Assembly (NCBI RefSeq): GCF_000740675.1
Contig: NZ_JPXI01000033.1
Coordinates: forward strand, 599,346 to 663,345
Direction: 5' to 3'
DNA: 64,000 bases
From: Massilia sp. BSC265
GTDB lineage: Bacteria > Pseudomonadota > Gammaproteobacteria > Burkholderiales > Burkholderiaceae_D
Part shown: one piece after another, positions 29,889 to 39,252 of the stretch
How the letters are laid out: each line of letters starts with the position of its first letter
Position numbering within the stretch: position 1 is the first letter of the stretch
Notes under the pieces: model-generated
What the model saw: only the letters and a program-made list of their open reading frames with translations
Databases searched by the model: none
Told to the model about the DNA's origin: nothing
Position numbers and translations under genes: made by a program

Positions 29889-29992
29889 GTAGGGTGGGCG
29901 GATTTCCGCCCACGCGGTGACAGTTGAATTCGTTCTGTCGCGGCAGTGCTGGCGATCGTTGAACGCGTGGGCAGGAGACCTGCCCACCCTAC
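29889..29992. repeat. REPIN-like palindromic repeat, copy 5
   Basis: A 104 bp member between the transaldolase terminator and the convergent TetR gene. The left arm has the GCGGTGACAGTT-type inner flank and the right arm the TTGAACGCG-type inner flank, so this copy looks like a hybrid of two subtypes seen in the window. Confidence 0.82.
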
Positions 29993-30003
29993 AAAACCAG
30001 GTC

Positions 30004-30624
30004 TCAGCTGGCCCTGAGGCCCGCCAGGTAGGTATCGATCACGGTCCCGCCCAGTTCCCGCAGGTCGAACATGGTCGGCTCGAAGATCCAGTTGCGGATC
30101 AGGCCGTCGACCATGATCCAGCCGCCCTGCGCGGCCGCCAGCGTGCCGACGTCCGGACGCAGCATGCCTTTTTCCTTGGCCTGCTTCAGGTGCCCTTCCA
30201 TCCGCTCCTGCCACAGGCCGATCGATTCGCGCCGGCGTGCGCGTACCGAGTCGACCTCGTCGATGAATTCCGTCTTCAGCGTGGCGATCTCGAACACGCG
30301 GCGCGCCTTCTCATCCTCGACCACGATCCGCAGCACCGTCATCATGTCGTCGCGCAGGCACTGCAGCGGATCCTTCACGTCGCGCTCGTGGTCCAGCTGC
30401 TGCATCGCCTCGTCCATCGGCAATTTCGCGCGGTCGAACATGGCATTGAAGAGCGCGCCCTTGTCCAGGAAATGCCAATAGATCGCGCCGCGCGTCACGC
30501 CCGCGGCCGTTGCAATATGCTGTAAAGTTGTCCTCGATACGCCTTGTTGGGCGAACAATCTTTCAGCAGCGTCAAGGATGCTGTCGCGGGTCGCCGCAGC
30601 TTCCGCTTTCGTTTTACGTGCCAT
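30004..30624 (-). CDS. TetR/AcrR-family repressor of the adjacent RND pump
   Basis: A 206-residue regulator. The N-terminal TetR helix-turn-helix spans about 10-57 (ILDAAERLFAQQGVSRTTLQHIA, then GVTRGAIYWHFLDKGALF). It is typical of AcrR/TtgR-type repressors, followed by a ligand-binding domain (TetR_C_2 type) with VFEIATLKTEFIDE. I chose the ATG at 30624 (MARKTKAEA); the frame is open far upstream without protein similarity. It is divergent from the RND pump operon, and the shared region holds an AcrR-like operator, so autorepression and pump repression are likely. Confidence 0.92.
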   Translation of the reverse strand: MARKTKAEAAATRDSILDAAERLFAQQGVSRTTLQHIATAAGVTRGAIYWHFLDKGALFNAMFDRAKLPMDEAMQQLDHERDVKDPLQCLRDDMMTVLRIVVEDEKARRVFEIATLKTEFIDEVDSVRARRRESIGLWQERMEGHLKQAKEKGMLRPDVGTLAAAQGGWIMVDGLIRNWIFEPTMFDLRELGGTVIDTYLAGLRAS

Positions 30625-30666
30625 TTTTTTACGCCCCTGCCATTTGCAGGGGCTCTCCAGCAATAA

Positions 30667-30688
30667 ACATACAGCCGTGATAGTATAT
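30667..30688. promoter_or_regulatory. AcrR-like operator between the repressor and the RND operon
   Basis: Half-sites ACATAC (30667-30672) and GTATAT (30683-30688) are separated by 10 bp. The E. coli AcrR operator has the same ACATAC-N10-GTATGT geometry, with only one half-site base different here. AT-rich -10-like sequences (TATAAA on the plus strand, TATACT on the minus strand) overlap it, so binding would repress both directions. Confidence 0.6.
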
Positions 30689-30778
30689 AAAACTGTTCGT
30701 AAAAGCCAGTGACAATTCGTGCGTGGTCGGAAGGTCTGCGCCGGGTGTCGAAACAACAATGAGAAGGAAGCACACGTA

Positions 30779-32083
30779 ATGCGCTCAGACCATTCCTCCC
30801 ACTCCACGTCCTTTCCGCTTGGCCGCATCGCCGCAGGCACGCTGGTGGCCATCGCCCTGTTGTCGGGCTGCGGCAAGAAAGAGGCTCCGGCTGCTGGCGG
30901 CCCGGGCGGCGGCATGCCGGCGCCGGAAGTCGGCGTCATCACCACCAAATATGAACCGGTGGCGCTGTTGACCGAACTGCCGGCCCGTGCCGAGCCGGTG
31001 CGTACCGCCCAGGTTCGCGCGCGCGTCGACGGCGTGGTGCTCAAGCGCCTGTTCACCGAAGGCAGCGAAGTCAAGCAGGGCCAGTCCCTGTTCCAGATCG
31101 ACCCGGCGCCGTACCAGGCGCGCCTCGCCGCGGCCCAGGCCGACGTCGGCAGCGCCCAGGCGACCCTGAACCAGGCCGCCGCCCAGGCCGAGCGCTACAA
31201 GCCGCTGGTGGAAGCGAACGCCATCAGCAAGCAGGAATACACCAATGCCGTCGCCGCCCAGAAGCAGGCCGAAGCGGCCCTCGCGGCTGCCCGCGCCCAG
31301 GTGCGCATCGCCCAAATCAACTCCAGCTACGCCAATGTCGCTGCCCCGATCTCGGGCCGCATCGGCCGCGCGCTGGTGACCGAGGGCGCGCTGGTATCGG
31401 CGGCCCAGGCCACCGAACTGGCGTTGATCCAGCAGACCAACCCGATGTACCTGAACATCACCCAGTCGGCCACCGAACTGCAACGCCTGCGCAAGCAGGC
31501 CGGTGGCGGTTCCAAGGATGCGCCGGTGAGCGTGATCCTCGACGACGGCACCGAACTGGCTACCAAGGGCCGCCTGCTGTTCTCGGACGTCACGGTCGAC
31601 CCGAGCACCGGCCAGGTCACCCTGCGTGCCCAGGTCCCCAACCCGGACAACAGCCTGCTGCCGGGCCAGTACGTGCGCGTGCGCCTGGCCCAGGCCGAGG
31701 TCCCGAACGGCATCGTGGTACCGCAGCAGGCCGTCACCCGCGGCGGCCCGCAGGGCGACACCCTGATGGTCGTCGGCCCGGACAACAAGCCGGCCCAGCG
31801 CACCGTCAAGATCGCTTCGCAGCAGGGTTCCAGCTGGGTCGTCACCGAAGGCCTGAAGGAAGGCGAGCGCGTGATGGTCGATGGCTTCCAGAAGCTGCAG
31901 ATGCTGCCGCCGGGTACCCCGGTCAAGCCGGTGCCGTGGCAATCGTCGTTGGCTGGCACACCCGCACCGGCCACTGCCGCCGCTGGCGTCGCCGCCGCCG
32001 AAACGGCCGGCCAGGTCCCGGCCTCGGCGCCATCCGGCTCCAGCACCAGCGCCACCCCGGCCGCCGGTACGCCGCGCCGCTAA
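30779..32083 (+). CDS. RND efflux pump periplasmic adaptor (AcrA/MexA type)
   Basis: A 434-residue membrane-fusion lipoprotein. The signal peptide ends in lipobox LLSGC (Cys about residue 30). The lipoyl and hairpin regions follow (ARVDGVVLKRLFTEGSEVKQGQ, and NVAAPISGRIGRALVTEGALV), then the barrel with LPGQYVRVRL. The C-terminus is a low-complexity Ala/Pro/Ser tail. The ATG at 30779 is preceded by AAGGAAG. It joins the inner-membrane pump to the outer-membrane channel encoded downstream. Confidence 0.93.
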   Translation: MRSDHSSHSTSFPLGRIAAGTLVAIALLSGCGKKEAPAAGGPGGGMPAPEVGVITTKYEPVALLTELPARAEPVRTAQVRARVDGVVLKRLFTEGSEVKQGQSLFQIDPAPYQARLAAAQADVGSAQATLNQAAAQAERYKPLVEANAISKQEYTNAVAAQKQAEAALAAARAQVRIAQINSSYANVAAPISGRIGRALVTEGALVSAAQATELALIQQTNPMYLNITQSATELQRLRKQAGGGSKDAPVSVILDDGTELATKGRLLFSDVTVDPSTGQVTLRAQVPNPDNSLLPGQYVRVRLAQAEVPNGIVVPQQAVTRGGPQGDTLMVVGPDNKPAQRTVKIASQQGSSWVVTEGLKEGERVMVDGFQKLQMLPPGTPVKPVPWQSSLAGTPAPATAAAGVAAAETAGQVPASAPSGSSTSATPAAGTPRR

Positions 32084-32109
32084 GGCAGTAAAAGAACAGG
32101 AATATTGCA

Positions 32110-35100
32110 ATGGCACGTTTCTTCATTGACCGCCCTATTTTCGCCTGGGTGATCGCGCTGTTCATCATGGTGATCGGCGCGGTCTCGATCACCCAGCTGC
32201 CGGTTGCCCAGTATCCGAACGTGGCTCCGCCATCGATCGTGATCAATGCCGCCTATCCGGGCGCCTCCGCACAGACCCTGGAAGACTCGGTCATCTCCGT
32301 CATCGAACGCGAGATGAACGGTTCGCCGGGTCTCGTCTACATGGAATCGAGCAGCACCGCCAACGGCAGCGGCTCGATCACCCTGACTTTTGAAACCGGC
32401 ACCAACCCCGAGCTTGCCCAGGTGGACGTGCAGAACCGCTTGTCGCGCGCGGCCCCGCGCCTGCCGGCGGCGGTGAACCAGCAGGGCGTGCGCGTCGACA
32501 AGGTGCGCGCGAACTTCCTGCTGTTCACCATCCTCTCCTCCAGCGATCCGCGCTGGGACCCGATCGCGCTGGGCGACTATGCCTCGCGCACGGTCCTGCC
32601 TGAAATCCAGCGTATCAAGGGCGTCGGTACCGCGCAGCTGTTCGGTACCGAGCGCGCCATGCGCATCTGGATCGACCCGGCAAAGCTGGTGGGCTTCCGC
32701 CTGTCCCCTGGCGACGTCAACAACGCAATCCGCAGCCAGAACGCCCAGGTGGCATCGGGCACCATCGGCGAACTGCCGCTCGCCAAGGGCCAGGAAATCA
32801 CCGCGACCGTGGTCGTGACCGGCCAGCTCTCCACCGTCGAACAGTTCGGCAACATCGTGCTGCGCGCGAACCCGGATGGCTCGACCGTCCGCCTGAAGGA
32901 CGTGGCCCGCATCGAAATCGGCGGCCAGGCCTATGGCACCTCGGCGCGCCTGAATGGCCAGCCGTCCACTGGTATCGGCGTGCAGCTGGCGCCGTCGGGC
33001 AACGCCCTCGAGACCGCACGCCTGGTGCGCGAACGCGTGGAAGAACTGTCGAAGTTCTTCCCGCCGGGCATGAAGGCCACCATTCCCTTCGACAGCTCGA
33101 AGTTCATCGACATTTCGATCGAGCAGGTGCTGCATACCCTGGTCGAAGCCATCGTGCTGGTGTTTCTGGTGATGTACCTGTTCCTGCAGAACTTCCGCTA
33201 CACGATCATCCCGACCATCGTGGTGCCGGTCGCCCTGCTCGGTTCGCTGGCCACCCTGCTGGCGCTGGGCTACTCGATCAACGTGCTGACCATGTTCGGC
33301 ATGGTGCTGGTGATCGGCATCGTGGTCGACGACGCCATCGTGGTCGTCGAGAACGTCGAGCGCATCATGTCCGAAGAAGGCTTGCCGCCCCTGCAGGCCA
33401 CCCGCAAGGCCATGGGCCAGATCTCGGGCGCGATCATTGGCGTGACCGTGGTCCTGATGTCGGTGTTCGTGCCGCTCGCCTTCTTCGGCGGCGCCGTGGG
33501 TAACATCTACCGCCAGTTCGCGGTCGTCATGGTGTCCTCGATCGCCTTCTCGGCCTTCCTGGCGCTGTCCTTGACGCCTGCCCTGTGCGCGCACCTGCTC
33601 AAGCCGGTCGAAAAGGGACACCACCACGACAAGCGCGGCTTCTTCGGCTGGTTCAACCGCAAGTTCGCCAGCACCGCCAAGAACTACGAAGGCTGGGTCG
33701 GCAAGATCATCCGCGGCTCGGGCCGCGCGCTGGTCGCCTTCGTGCTGCTGACCGGCCTGGTCGGCCTGCTGTTCACCCGCATGCCGAATTCCTTCCTGCC
33801 GAACGAAGACCAGGGCTACGTGATCGCCAACATCCAGCTGCCGCCGGGCGCGACCCTCGAACGCACCAACGAGGTGATGCGCACGGCCGAGAACTTCATC
33901 ATGAAGCAGCCGGAGGTGGCCAACATGGTCAGCGTGCTGGGCTTCTCGTTCTCGGGCGCCGGCCAGAACATGGCGCTGGCCTTCATCCCCCTGAAGGATT
34001 GGGACGAGCGCAAGGGCGAGAACTCGAGCGCCCAGGCCGTCGCCGGCCGCATCATCGGCGGCCTGTCGGGCGTGCGCGATGCCTTCATCTTCGCACTGTC
34101 GCCGCCGCCGATCCCGGAACTGGGCCGCGGCACCGGCTTCAGCTTCCGCCTGCAGGACCGCGGCGGCAACGGCCACGACGCCCTGCTGGCGGCCCGCAAC
34201 CAGCTGCTCGGCATGGCGGCGCAAAGCCCGATCCTGACCGGCGTGCGTCCGGAAGGCCTGGAAGACGCGCCCCAGGTCAGGCTCGACATCGACCGCGACA
34301 AGGCGCAGGTACTGGGCGTGTCGTTTGATGCGATCAACACCGCGATCTCGACCGCGCTGGGTTCGTCCTACGTGAACGATTTCCCGAACGCCGGCCGCCT
34401 GCAGCGCGTCGTGGTGCAGGCCGAGGCCAGCGCCCGCATGCAGCCGGACGACCTGCTGCGCCTGAACGCCCTGAACGCCCAGGGCCAACCGGTGCCGCTG
34501 TCCTCGTTCGCCACCACCAGGTGGGTGACCGGTCCGATGCAGACCCTGCGCTACAACGGCTATCCGGCGATGAGCATCTCGGGCGACGCCAAGCCGGGCT
34601 ATTCGACCGGCGACGCGCTGGCCGAGATGGAGCGCCTGGCAGGCCAGCTGCCGGCCGGCTTTGCCTTCGAGTGGACCGGCCAGTCGCGCGAAGAACAGCT
34701 TTCGGGCGGCACCATGGGCATCCTGATGGCCTTCTCGCTGCTGGCGATCTTCCTGGCCCTGGCCGCGCTGTATGAAAGCTGGTCGATCCCGGTGTCGGTG
34801 CTGCTGGTGGTGCCGCTCGGTATCCTGGGCTCCGTGCTGGCGGCCATGATGCGGGGTTACCCGAACGACGTGTACTTCAAGATCGGCCTGGTGACCATCA
34901 TCGGCCTGGCGGCGAAGAACGCGGTGCTGATCGTCGAGTTCGCGAAGGACCTGCAGGCGCAGGGCAAGTCGCCGATGGAAGCGGCGATCGAGGCGGCGCA
35001 CCTGCGCTTCCGCCCGATCATCATGACCTCGCTGGCCTTCATCCTCGGCGTGCTGCCGCTGGCGATCGCGGGCGGCGCCGGCTCGGCATCGCAGCGCGCG

Positions 35101-35271
35101 ATCGGTACCGGCGTGATGGGCGGTATGATTACGGCTACCACGCTCGGCGTGCTGTTCGTCCCGCTGTTCTTCGTGGTCGTGCGCAAGATCTTCAAGGGCA
35201 GCAAGCGCCAGCACGAGATGTATGCGCACACCGAAGGCACCGCACCGGCAGTCGAAGGAAAACAACCATGA
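32110..35271 (+). CDS. RND multidrug efflux transporter, inner-membrane pump (AcrB/MexB type)
   Basis: Proton-driven trimeric drug exporter of the HAE-1 family. The 1053 residues give the standard length, with twelve transmembrane helices in two groups of six. The N-terminus MARFFIDRPIFAWVIA is typical. The proton-relay Asp pair is in GIVVDDAIVVVENVERIM (TM4), and the essential Lys in GLAAKNAVLIVEFAKD (TM10). Large periplasmic porter loops lie between TM1-2 and TM7-8. It overlaps the next gene by ATGA and is preceded by the adaptor gene at 26 bp, so the three form one operon. Confidence 0.95.
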   Translation: MARFFIDRPIFAWVIALFIMVIGAVSITQLPVAQYPNVAPPSIVINAAYPGASAQTLEDSVISVIEREMNGSPGLVYMESSSTANGSGSITLTFETGTNPELAQVDVQNRLSRAAPRLPAAVNQQGVRVDKVRANFLLFTILSSSDPRWDPIALGDYASRTVLPEIQRIKGVGTAQLFGTERAMRIWIDPAKLVGFRLSPGDVNNAIRSQNAQVASGTIGELPLAKGQEITATVVVTGQLSTVEQFGNIVLRANPDGSTVRLKDVARIEIGGQAYGTSARLNGQPSTGIGVQLAPSGNALETARLVRERVEELSKFFPPGMKATIPFDSSKFIDISIEQVLHTLVEAIVLVFLVMYLFLQNFRYTIIPTIVVPVALLGSLATLLALGYSINVLTMFGMVLVIGIVVDDAIVVVENVERIMSEEGLPPLQATRKAMGQISGAIIGVTVVLMSVFVPLAFFGGAVGNIYRQFAVVMVSSIAFSAFLALSLTPALCAHLLKPVEKGHHHDKRGFFGWFNRKFASTAKNYEGWVGKIIRGSGRALVAFVLLTGLVGLLFTRMPNSFLPNEDQGYVIANIQLPPGATLERTNEVMRTAENFIMKQPEVANMVSVLGFSFSGAGQNMALAFIPLKDWDERKGENSSAQAVAGRIIGGLSGVRDAFIFALSPPPIPELGRGTGFSFRLQDRGGNGHDALLAARNQLLGMAAQSPILTGVRPEGLEDAPQVRLDIDRDKAQVLGVSFDAINTAISTALGSSYVNDFPNAGRLQRVVVQAEASARMQPDDLLRLNALNAQGQPVPLSSFATTRWVTGPMQTLRYNGYPAMSISGDAKPGYSTGDALAEMERLAGQLPAGFAFEWTGQSREEQLSGGTMGILMAFSLLAIFLALAALYESWSIPVSVLLVVPLGILGSVLAAMMRGYPNDVYFKIGLVTIIGLAAKNAVLIVEFAKDLQAQGKSPMEAAIEAAHLRFRPIIMTSLAFILGVLPLAIAGGAGSASQRAIGTGVMGGMITATTLGVLFVPLFFVVVRKIFKGSKRQHEMYAHTEGTAPAVEGKQP

Positions 35272-36710
35272 TCGATACGATGAAAAAACTGACTCCGCCC
35301 GCCTTTGCCCTCACGCTGGCAATGATGCTGGCGGGCTGCATGTCGCTGGCGCCCAAGTACGAGCGCCCGGCGGCGCCGGTGGCCGGGGCTTTCCCTGAGC
35401 TGCCCAAGCCGGCCAGCGCCCCTAGCGCCCAGGTGGCGAACGAGGCGCCGGCCACCATCGCGTGGCAGCGCTTCTTCCCGGATGCGCGCCTGCGCGGCCT
35501 GATCGAGCAGGCGCTGGCGAACAACCGCGACCTGCGCGTCTCGATCGCCAACATCGAGCAGGCCAGGGCGCAGTACCGCATCCAGCGTGCCGAGCGCCTG
35601 CCGACGGTGGGCCTGGGCATTGGCGGCGATCGCCGCACCACCGGCGAAGACCAGCCGATCACCAGCCTGTACCAGTCGGGCCTGTCGGTATCAAGCTTCG
35701 AGCTGGACCTGTTCGGCCGCGTGCGCAACCTGTCGCAAGCGGCGCTGGCGCAGTACCTGGCGACCGAAGAGGCGCGCAAGTCGGCGCAGATCAGCCTGAT
35801 CTCGTCGGTGGCCAACGTCTACCTGCAGCTGCTGGCCGACGAAGAGCTGCTGGCGATCACCCAGCAGACCCTGGGCACGCGCCAGGAATCGCTGCGCCTG
35901 ACCCAGCTGCGCTTCGACAACGGCGTGGCCTCGCGCTTCGAGCTGCAACAGGCGCGCTCGCTGGTGGAAACCGCGCTGGCCACGCTCGCCGCGCAGCAGC
36001 GCCAGCGCGCGCAGGACCTGAACCTGCTGACCCTGCTGGTGGGCACGCCGGTGCCGCCGACGGCGGCGGCCGGCGCCACCCTGGCCTCGACCGAACTGCC
36101 CGACCTGCCGGCCGGCCTGCCGTCAAGCCTGCTGGCCGACCGCCCGGACATCCGCGCGGCCGAGCAGCAGCTGATCGCGGCCAATGCCAACATCGGCGCG
36201 GCGCGTGCCAACTTCTTCCCGCGCATCACCCTGACGGGCAGCGTGGGCAGCGCCAGCACCGAGCTCTCCGGCCTGTTCAAGAGCGGCAGCTACGGCTGGA
36301 GCTTCGCGCCCCAGGCGATCCTGCCGATCTTCGACTACGGCCGCAATACCGCCGTGCTGGGCAGCGCCCGTGCGCAGCGCGACATCGCCGTGGCCCAGTA
36401 CGAGCAATCGATCCAGACCGCGTTCCGCGAAGTGGCCGACGCGCTGGCGGGGCAGTCGACCTTCAGCGAGCAGCTGCGTGCCCAGCGCGCCGTGGCCGAG
36501 GCCGAGGCGGACCGCTTCAACCTGGCCGACCTGCGCTACCGTAACGGCGCAGCCAGCTACCTCGAGCTGCTCGACGCCCAGCGCGCCCTGTTCCAGGCGC
36601 AGCAGCAGGCAGTGCAGGCCAACCTGCAGCGCCTGCAGAACCAGGTCACGCTGTACAGCGTGCTGGGCGGTGGATGGACGGAGCCGGCCGCACCGGTGGC
36701 GGCGCGCTGA
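35268..36710 (+). CDS. Outer-membrane efflux channel lipoprotein (OprM/NodT type)
   Basis: The third component of the tripartite pump. The 480-residue lipoprotein has lipobox MLAGC near residue 24. It carries two OEP repeats (about 70-260 and 285-465) with the typical RLPTVGLGIGGDRR, SFELDLFGRVRNLSQAAL, LLADRPDIRAAEQQL and ADLRYRNGAASYLELLDAQR segments. The start overlaps the pump stop by ATGA. A strong terminator follows 21 bp after the stop. Confidence 0.93.
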   Translation: MIDTMKKLTPPAFALTLAMMLAGCMSLAPKYERPAAPVAGAFPELPKPASAPSAQVANEAPATIAWQRFFPDARLRGLIEQALANNRDLRVSIANIEQARAQYRIQRAERLPTVGLGIGGDRRTTGEDQPITSLYQSGLSVSSFELDLFGRVRNLSQAALAQYLATEEARKSAQISLISSVANVYLQLLADEELLAITQQTLGTRQESLRLTQLRFDNGVASRFELQQARSLVETALATLAAQQRQRAQDLNLLTLLVGTPVPPTAAAGATLASTELPDLPAGLPSSLLADRPDIRAAEQQLIAANANIGAARANFFPRITLTGSVGSASTELSGLFKSGSYGWSFAPQAILPIFDYGRNTAVLGSARAQRDIAVAQYEQSIQTAFREVADALAGQSTFSEQLRAQRAVAEAEADRFNLADLRYRNGAASYLELLDAQRALFQAQQQAVQANLQRLQNQVTLYSVLGGGWTEPAAPVAAR

Positions 36711-36731
36711 TCAGCACCACGCTCGAACGAC

Positions 36732-36761
36732 AACCGGACTGCATGCAGTCCGGTTTTTTTT
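36732..36761 (+). terminator. Rho-independent terminator of the RND operon
   Basis: ACCGGACT and AGTCCGGT form an 8 bp stem around GCATGC (itself self-complementary), followed by a run of T. Confidence 0.9.
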
Positions 36762-36895
36762 CGCCTTTCAAGCTCCGCTCAAGGGTGCAGGATCGCGACG
36801 TTGAAGCGCGGAATTGAAGCAGCAAGCTTTTGACAGGATGGCTACACTGGGCCCATGAACGCTTGCAGGCTAAAGCACCGATACGCCCGACTGCC

Positions 36896-37879
36896 ATGCG
36901 CAAATTCGCCCGCTCACACTGGAAAGTCATCATCGCGATCCTGCTTGCCATCGCGCTGGCGACCCTGACCTTGGAAACCGATTCCGCCGCCCCTGCCCCG
37001 GACCTGTCGGTCCGCCTGCGCACCCACGTCGAGGCGATCGCCTCGCGCGAACACAACACGGCCACGCCGCGCGAGCTCGAAAAAGCCGCGCGCCACATCG
37101 AGACCACGCTGCAGGGCTACGGCTACCAGCTGCGCCGGCAGGAATACGAGGCCGACGGCCAGAAGGTGCGCAACATCGAGGTCTCGGTATCGAATGCCGC
37201 GCCCGGCGCCAAGCCGGAGCGCATCTTCATCGTCGGCGCCCACTACGATTCGGCGCGCGGCGCACCGGGCGCCAACGACAACGGCAGCGGCACCGCCGCC
37301 GTGCTGGAACTGGCGCGCCTGCTCAAGACCATGCAGCCGAGCCGCGGCACCGAAGTGAAGTTCGTCTTCTTCGTGAACGAGGAACCGCCTTTCTTCATGG
37401 GCGATGAAATGGGCAGCATGCAGCACGCCCGCGAGCTCAGGAAGTACGGGCAGAACGTCGAAGGGGCACTGATCCTGGAGACGATCGGCTGGTATTCGCA
37501 AGAAAAGAACAGCCAGAAGCTGCCGCCGGGGCTGGAGAAGCGCTACCCGAGCACCGGCAACTTCATCGCCTTCGTGGGCACGCTGGAATCCTCGGCCCTG
37601 GTGCGGCAGGCGCTCGCGGCTTTCAAGGCAGGGTCGGACTTCCCCGCCGAGGGCCTGGCGGCGCCGGCCCACGTGATGGGCGTGACCTTGTCCGACCATT
37701 CTTCGTACAACCGGCAGGGCTACCCTGCCCTGATGATCACCGACACCGCCTTCATGCGCTACCCCTACTACCACACGGCGGAGGACACGCCGGACAAGCT
37801 CGATTACCCGAGCATGGCGCGGGTGGTCAAGGGATTGGCGCGGACCATCGAGTCGCTGGCCGGCGCGGCGAAGACGTAG
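36896..37879 (+). CDS. M28-family zinc metallopeptidase, membrane-anchored
   Basis: A 327-residue aminopeptidase-like enzyme. A single N-terminal hydrophobic helix (about 11-26) is a signal anchor or signal peptide. The M28 metal ligands are visible: His and Asp in IVGAHYDSARG, Asp in GANDNGSGTAAVLELARLL, Glu-Glu in FVNEEPPFF, Glu/Asp region ILETIGWYS, and His in YYHTAEDTPDKLDY. The ATG at 36896 opens into the membrane segment. The TAG stop at 37877 is part of the first bases of a REPIN-like repeat. Confidence 0.88.
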   Translation: MRKFARSHWKVIIAILLAIALATLTLETDSAAPAPDLSVRLRTHVEAIASREHNTATPRELEKAARHIETTLQGYGYQLRRQEYEADGQKVRNIEVSVSNAAPGAKPERIFIVGAHYDSARGAPGANDNGSGTAAVLELARLLKTMQPSRGTEVKFVFFVNEEPPFFMGDEMGSMQHARELRKYGQNVEGALILETIGWYSQEKNSQKLPPGLEKRYPSTGNFIAFVGTLESSALVRQALAAFKAGSDFPAEGLAAPAHVMGVTLSDHSSYNRQGYPALMITDTAFMRYPYYHTAEDTPDKLDYPSMARVVKGLARTIESLAGAAKT

Positions 37880-38008
37880 CGTGGGCGGCTCGTAATCCGG
37901 GCCACCGGCCCGGATCACCCCACGCGGTGATCGCCGCGGCTCCGCTCTCGCACCGGATGATCTGGCTGCTAACCATCACCGCGTGGGCGGGAAACCCGCC
38001 CACCCTAC
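37876..38008. repeat. REPIN-like palindromic repeat, copy 6, with nested palindrome
   Basis: A 133 bp member. The left arm begins GTAGCGTGGGCGG and its hairpin tip is replaced by a second palindrome, AATCCGGGCC-ACC-GGCCCGGAT. Both ends of the element supply stop codons: TAG at 37877 for the M28 peptidase, and TAG (reverse strand, 38007-38005) for HemW. Confidence 0.82.
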
Positions 38009-39252
38009 GAACCCAGAAACATCTCCTGCAGGTCGTTCAGGAAACGCTGGCCCAGTTCGGTCGGCTTGATGAGCTTATGGTCGCGGTAGAGCAGGCCCTT
38101 GCCTTCCGCCTCGTTCAGGGCCTTCGTGATGGCGCTGATGCTCATGCCGGTGCGCTCGCCGAACAGGTTCGGGTCGAAGCCTTCCGTCAGCCTGAGCGCA
38201 TTCAGCATGAATTCGAAGCCCATGTCGCCGCGCGCGATCTCGTGCTCTTCCTGCACCGGGTTACCGCGCTTGGCCGCCTCGATGAAGGAGCCCGGCTGCT
38301 TGTAGCGCGCCTGGCGCAGCACGCGGTGCGGGAAGGAAATCTTCGAATGCGCGCCGGCGCCGATGCCGAGGTAGTCGCCGAACTGCCAGTAGTTCAGGTT
38401 GTGCTTGGCCTGGCGGCCCGACTGCGCATAGGCCGAGACTTCGTAGTGCTGGTAGCCGGCGCTCGCCGTGGCCTCGAGGATCATGTCCTGCATGTCGGCG
38501 CTGGTATCGTCGTCCGGCAGCGTCGGCGGGTACTTGGCGAAGACCGTGTTCGGTTCCATCGTCAGGTGGTACATCGACAGGTGCGGCGGGGCGAATGACA
38601 AGGCGGTCTGCAGGTCCCGGCGCGCCTCGTCGAGGGTCTGCCCCGGCAGCGCGAACATCAGGTCGAGGTTGAAGTTGTCGAAAGTCGAGCGGGCAATCTC
38701 CACCGCGCGCAGGGCCTCGGCTTCGTCATGGATGCGGCCCAGCGCCTTCAAATGGTTACCGTTGAAGCTCTGGATGCCGATCGACAGGCGGTTGATGCCG
38801 CTGTCGCGGTAGGACTTGAAGCGCTCGGCCTCGAAGGTGCCCGGGTTGGCCTCCATCGTGATCTCGGCGTCGAGCGCCAGGGGCAACAGCGTGCGCACGT
38901 CGGACATCAGCCGGTCCAGGCCGGCGGCCGACATCAGGCTGGGCGTGCCGCCGCCGATGAAGATGGTGTGGATCTTGCGGCCCCAGATCATCGGCAGCGA
39001 CTGCTCCAGGTCGAGGCGCACGGCGTCGAGGTATTCCTTCTCGGGCAACGCTCCTTTCGCCTCGTGCGAATTGAAGTCGCAATAGGGGCACTTGCGCACG
39101 CACCACGGAAAGTGGATGTAGAGCGACAGCGGCGGCAGGGCCGTGAGGTTCAGGGCGCCCGGCTGCAGGTATTGCAGGGCGGTCGCCGCCGGGGAACGTG
39201 ATTCGCCAGCGAGTTTGCCAAGATCAGAACCGGCGACTTTGATTGGAATCAT
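38005..39252 (-). CDS. hemW: Radical SAM heme chaperone HemW
   Basis: HemN-like protein that binds heme and a [4Fe-4S] cluster. The 415 residues contain the radical SAM cysteines CVRKCPYC (Cys51, Cys55, Cys58) and IFIGGGTPSLM. LSIGIQSFNGNHLKALGRIH and the C-terminal HemW-specific wing (LTEGFDPNLFGERTG) are also present. Family members of this type act in heme delivery to respiratory enzymes rather than as coproporphyrinogen oxidase. The start overlaps the rdgB stop by ATGA. The stop codon lies in a REPIN-like repeat. Confidence 0.92.
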   Translation of the reverse strand: MIPIKVAGSDLGKLAGESRSPAATALQYLQPGALNLTALPPLSLYIHFPWCVRKCPYCDFNSHEAKGALPEKEYLDAVRLDLEQSLPMIWGRKIHTIFIGGGTPSLMSAAGLDRLMSDVRTLLPLALDAEITMEANPGTFEAERFKSYRDSGINRLSIGIQSFNGNHLKALGRIHDEAEALRAVEIARSTFDNFNLDLMFALPGQTLDEARRDLQTALSFAPPHLSMYHLTMEPNTVFAKYPPTLPDDDTSADMQDMILEATASAGYQHYEVSAYAQSGRQAKHNLNYWQFGDYLGIGAGAHSKISFPHRVLRQARYKQPGSFIEAAKRGNPVQEEHEIARGDMGFEFMLNALRLTEGFDPNLFGERTGMSISAITKALNEAEGKGLLYRDHKLIKPTELGQRFLNDLQEMFLGS

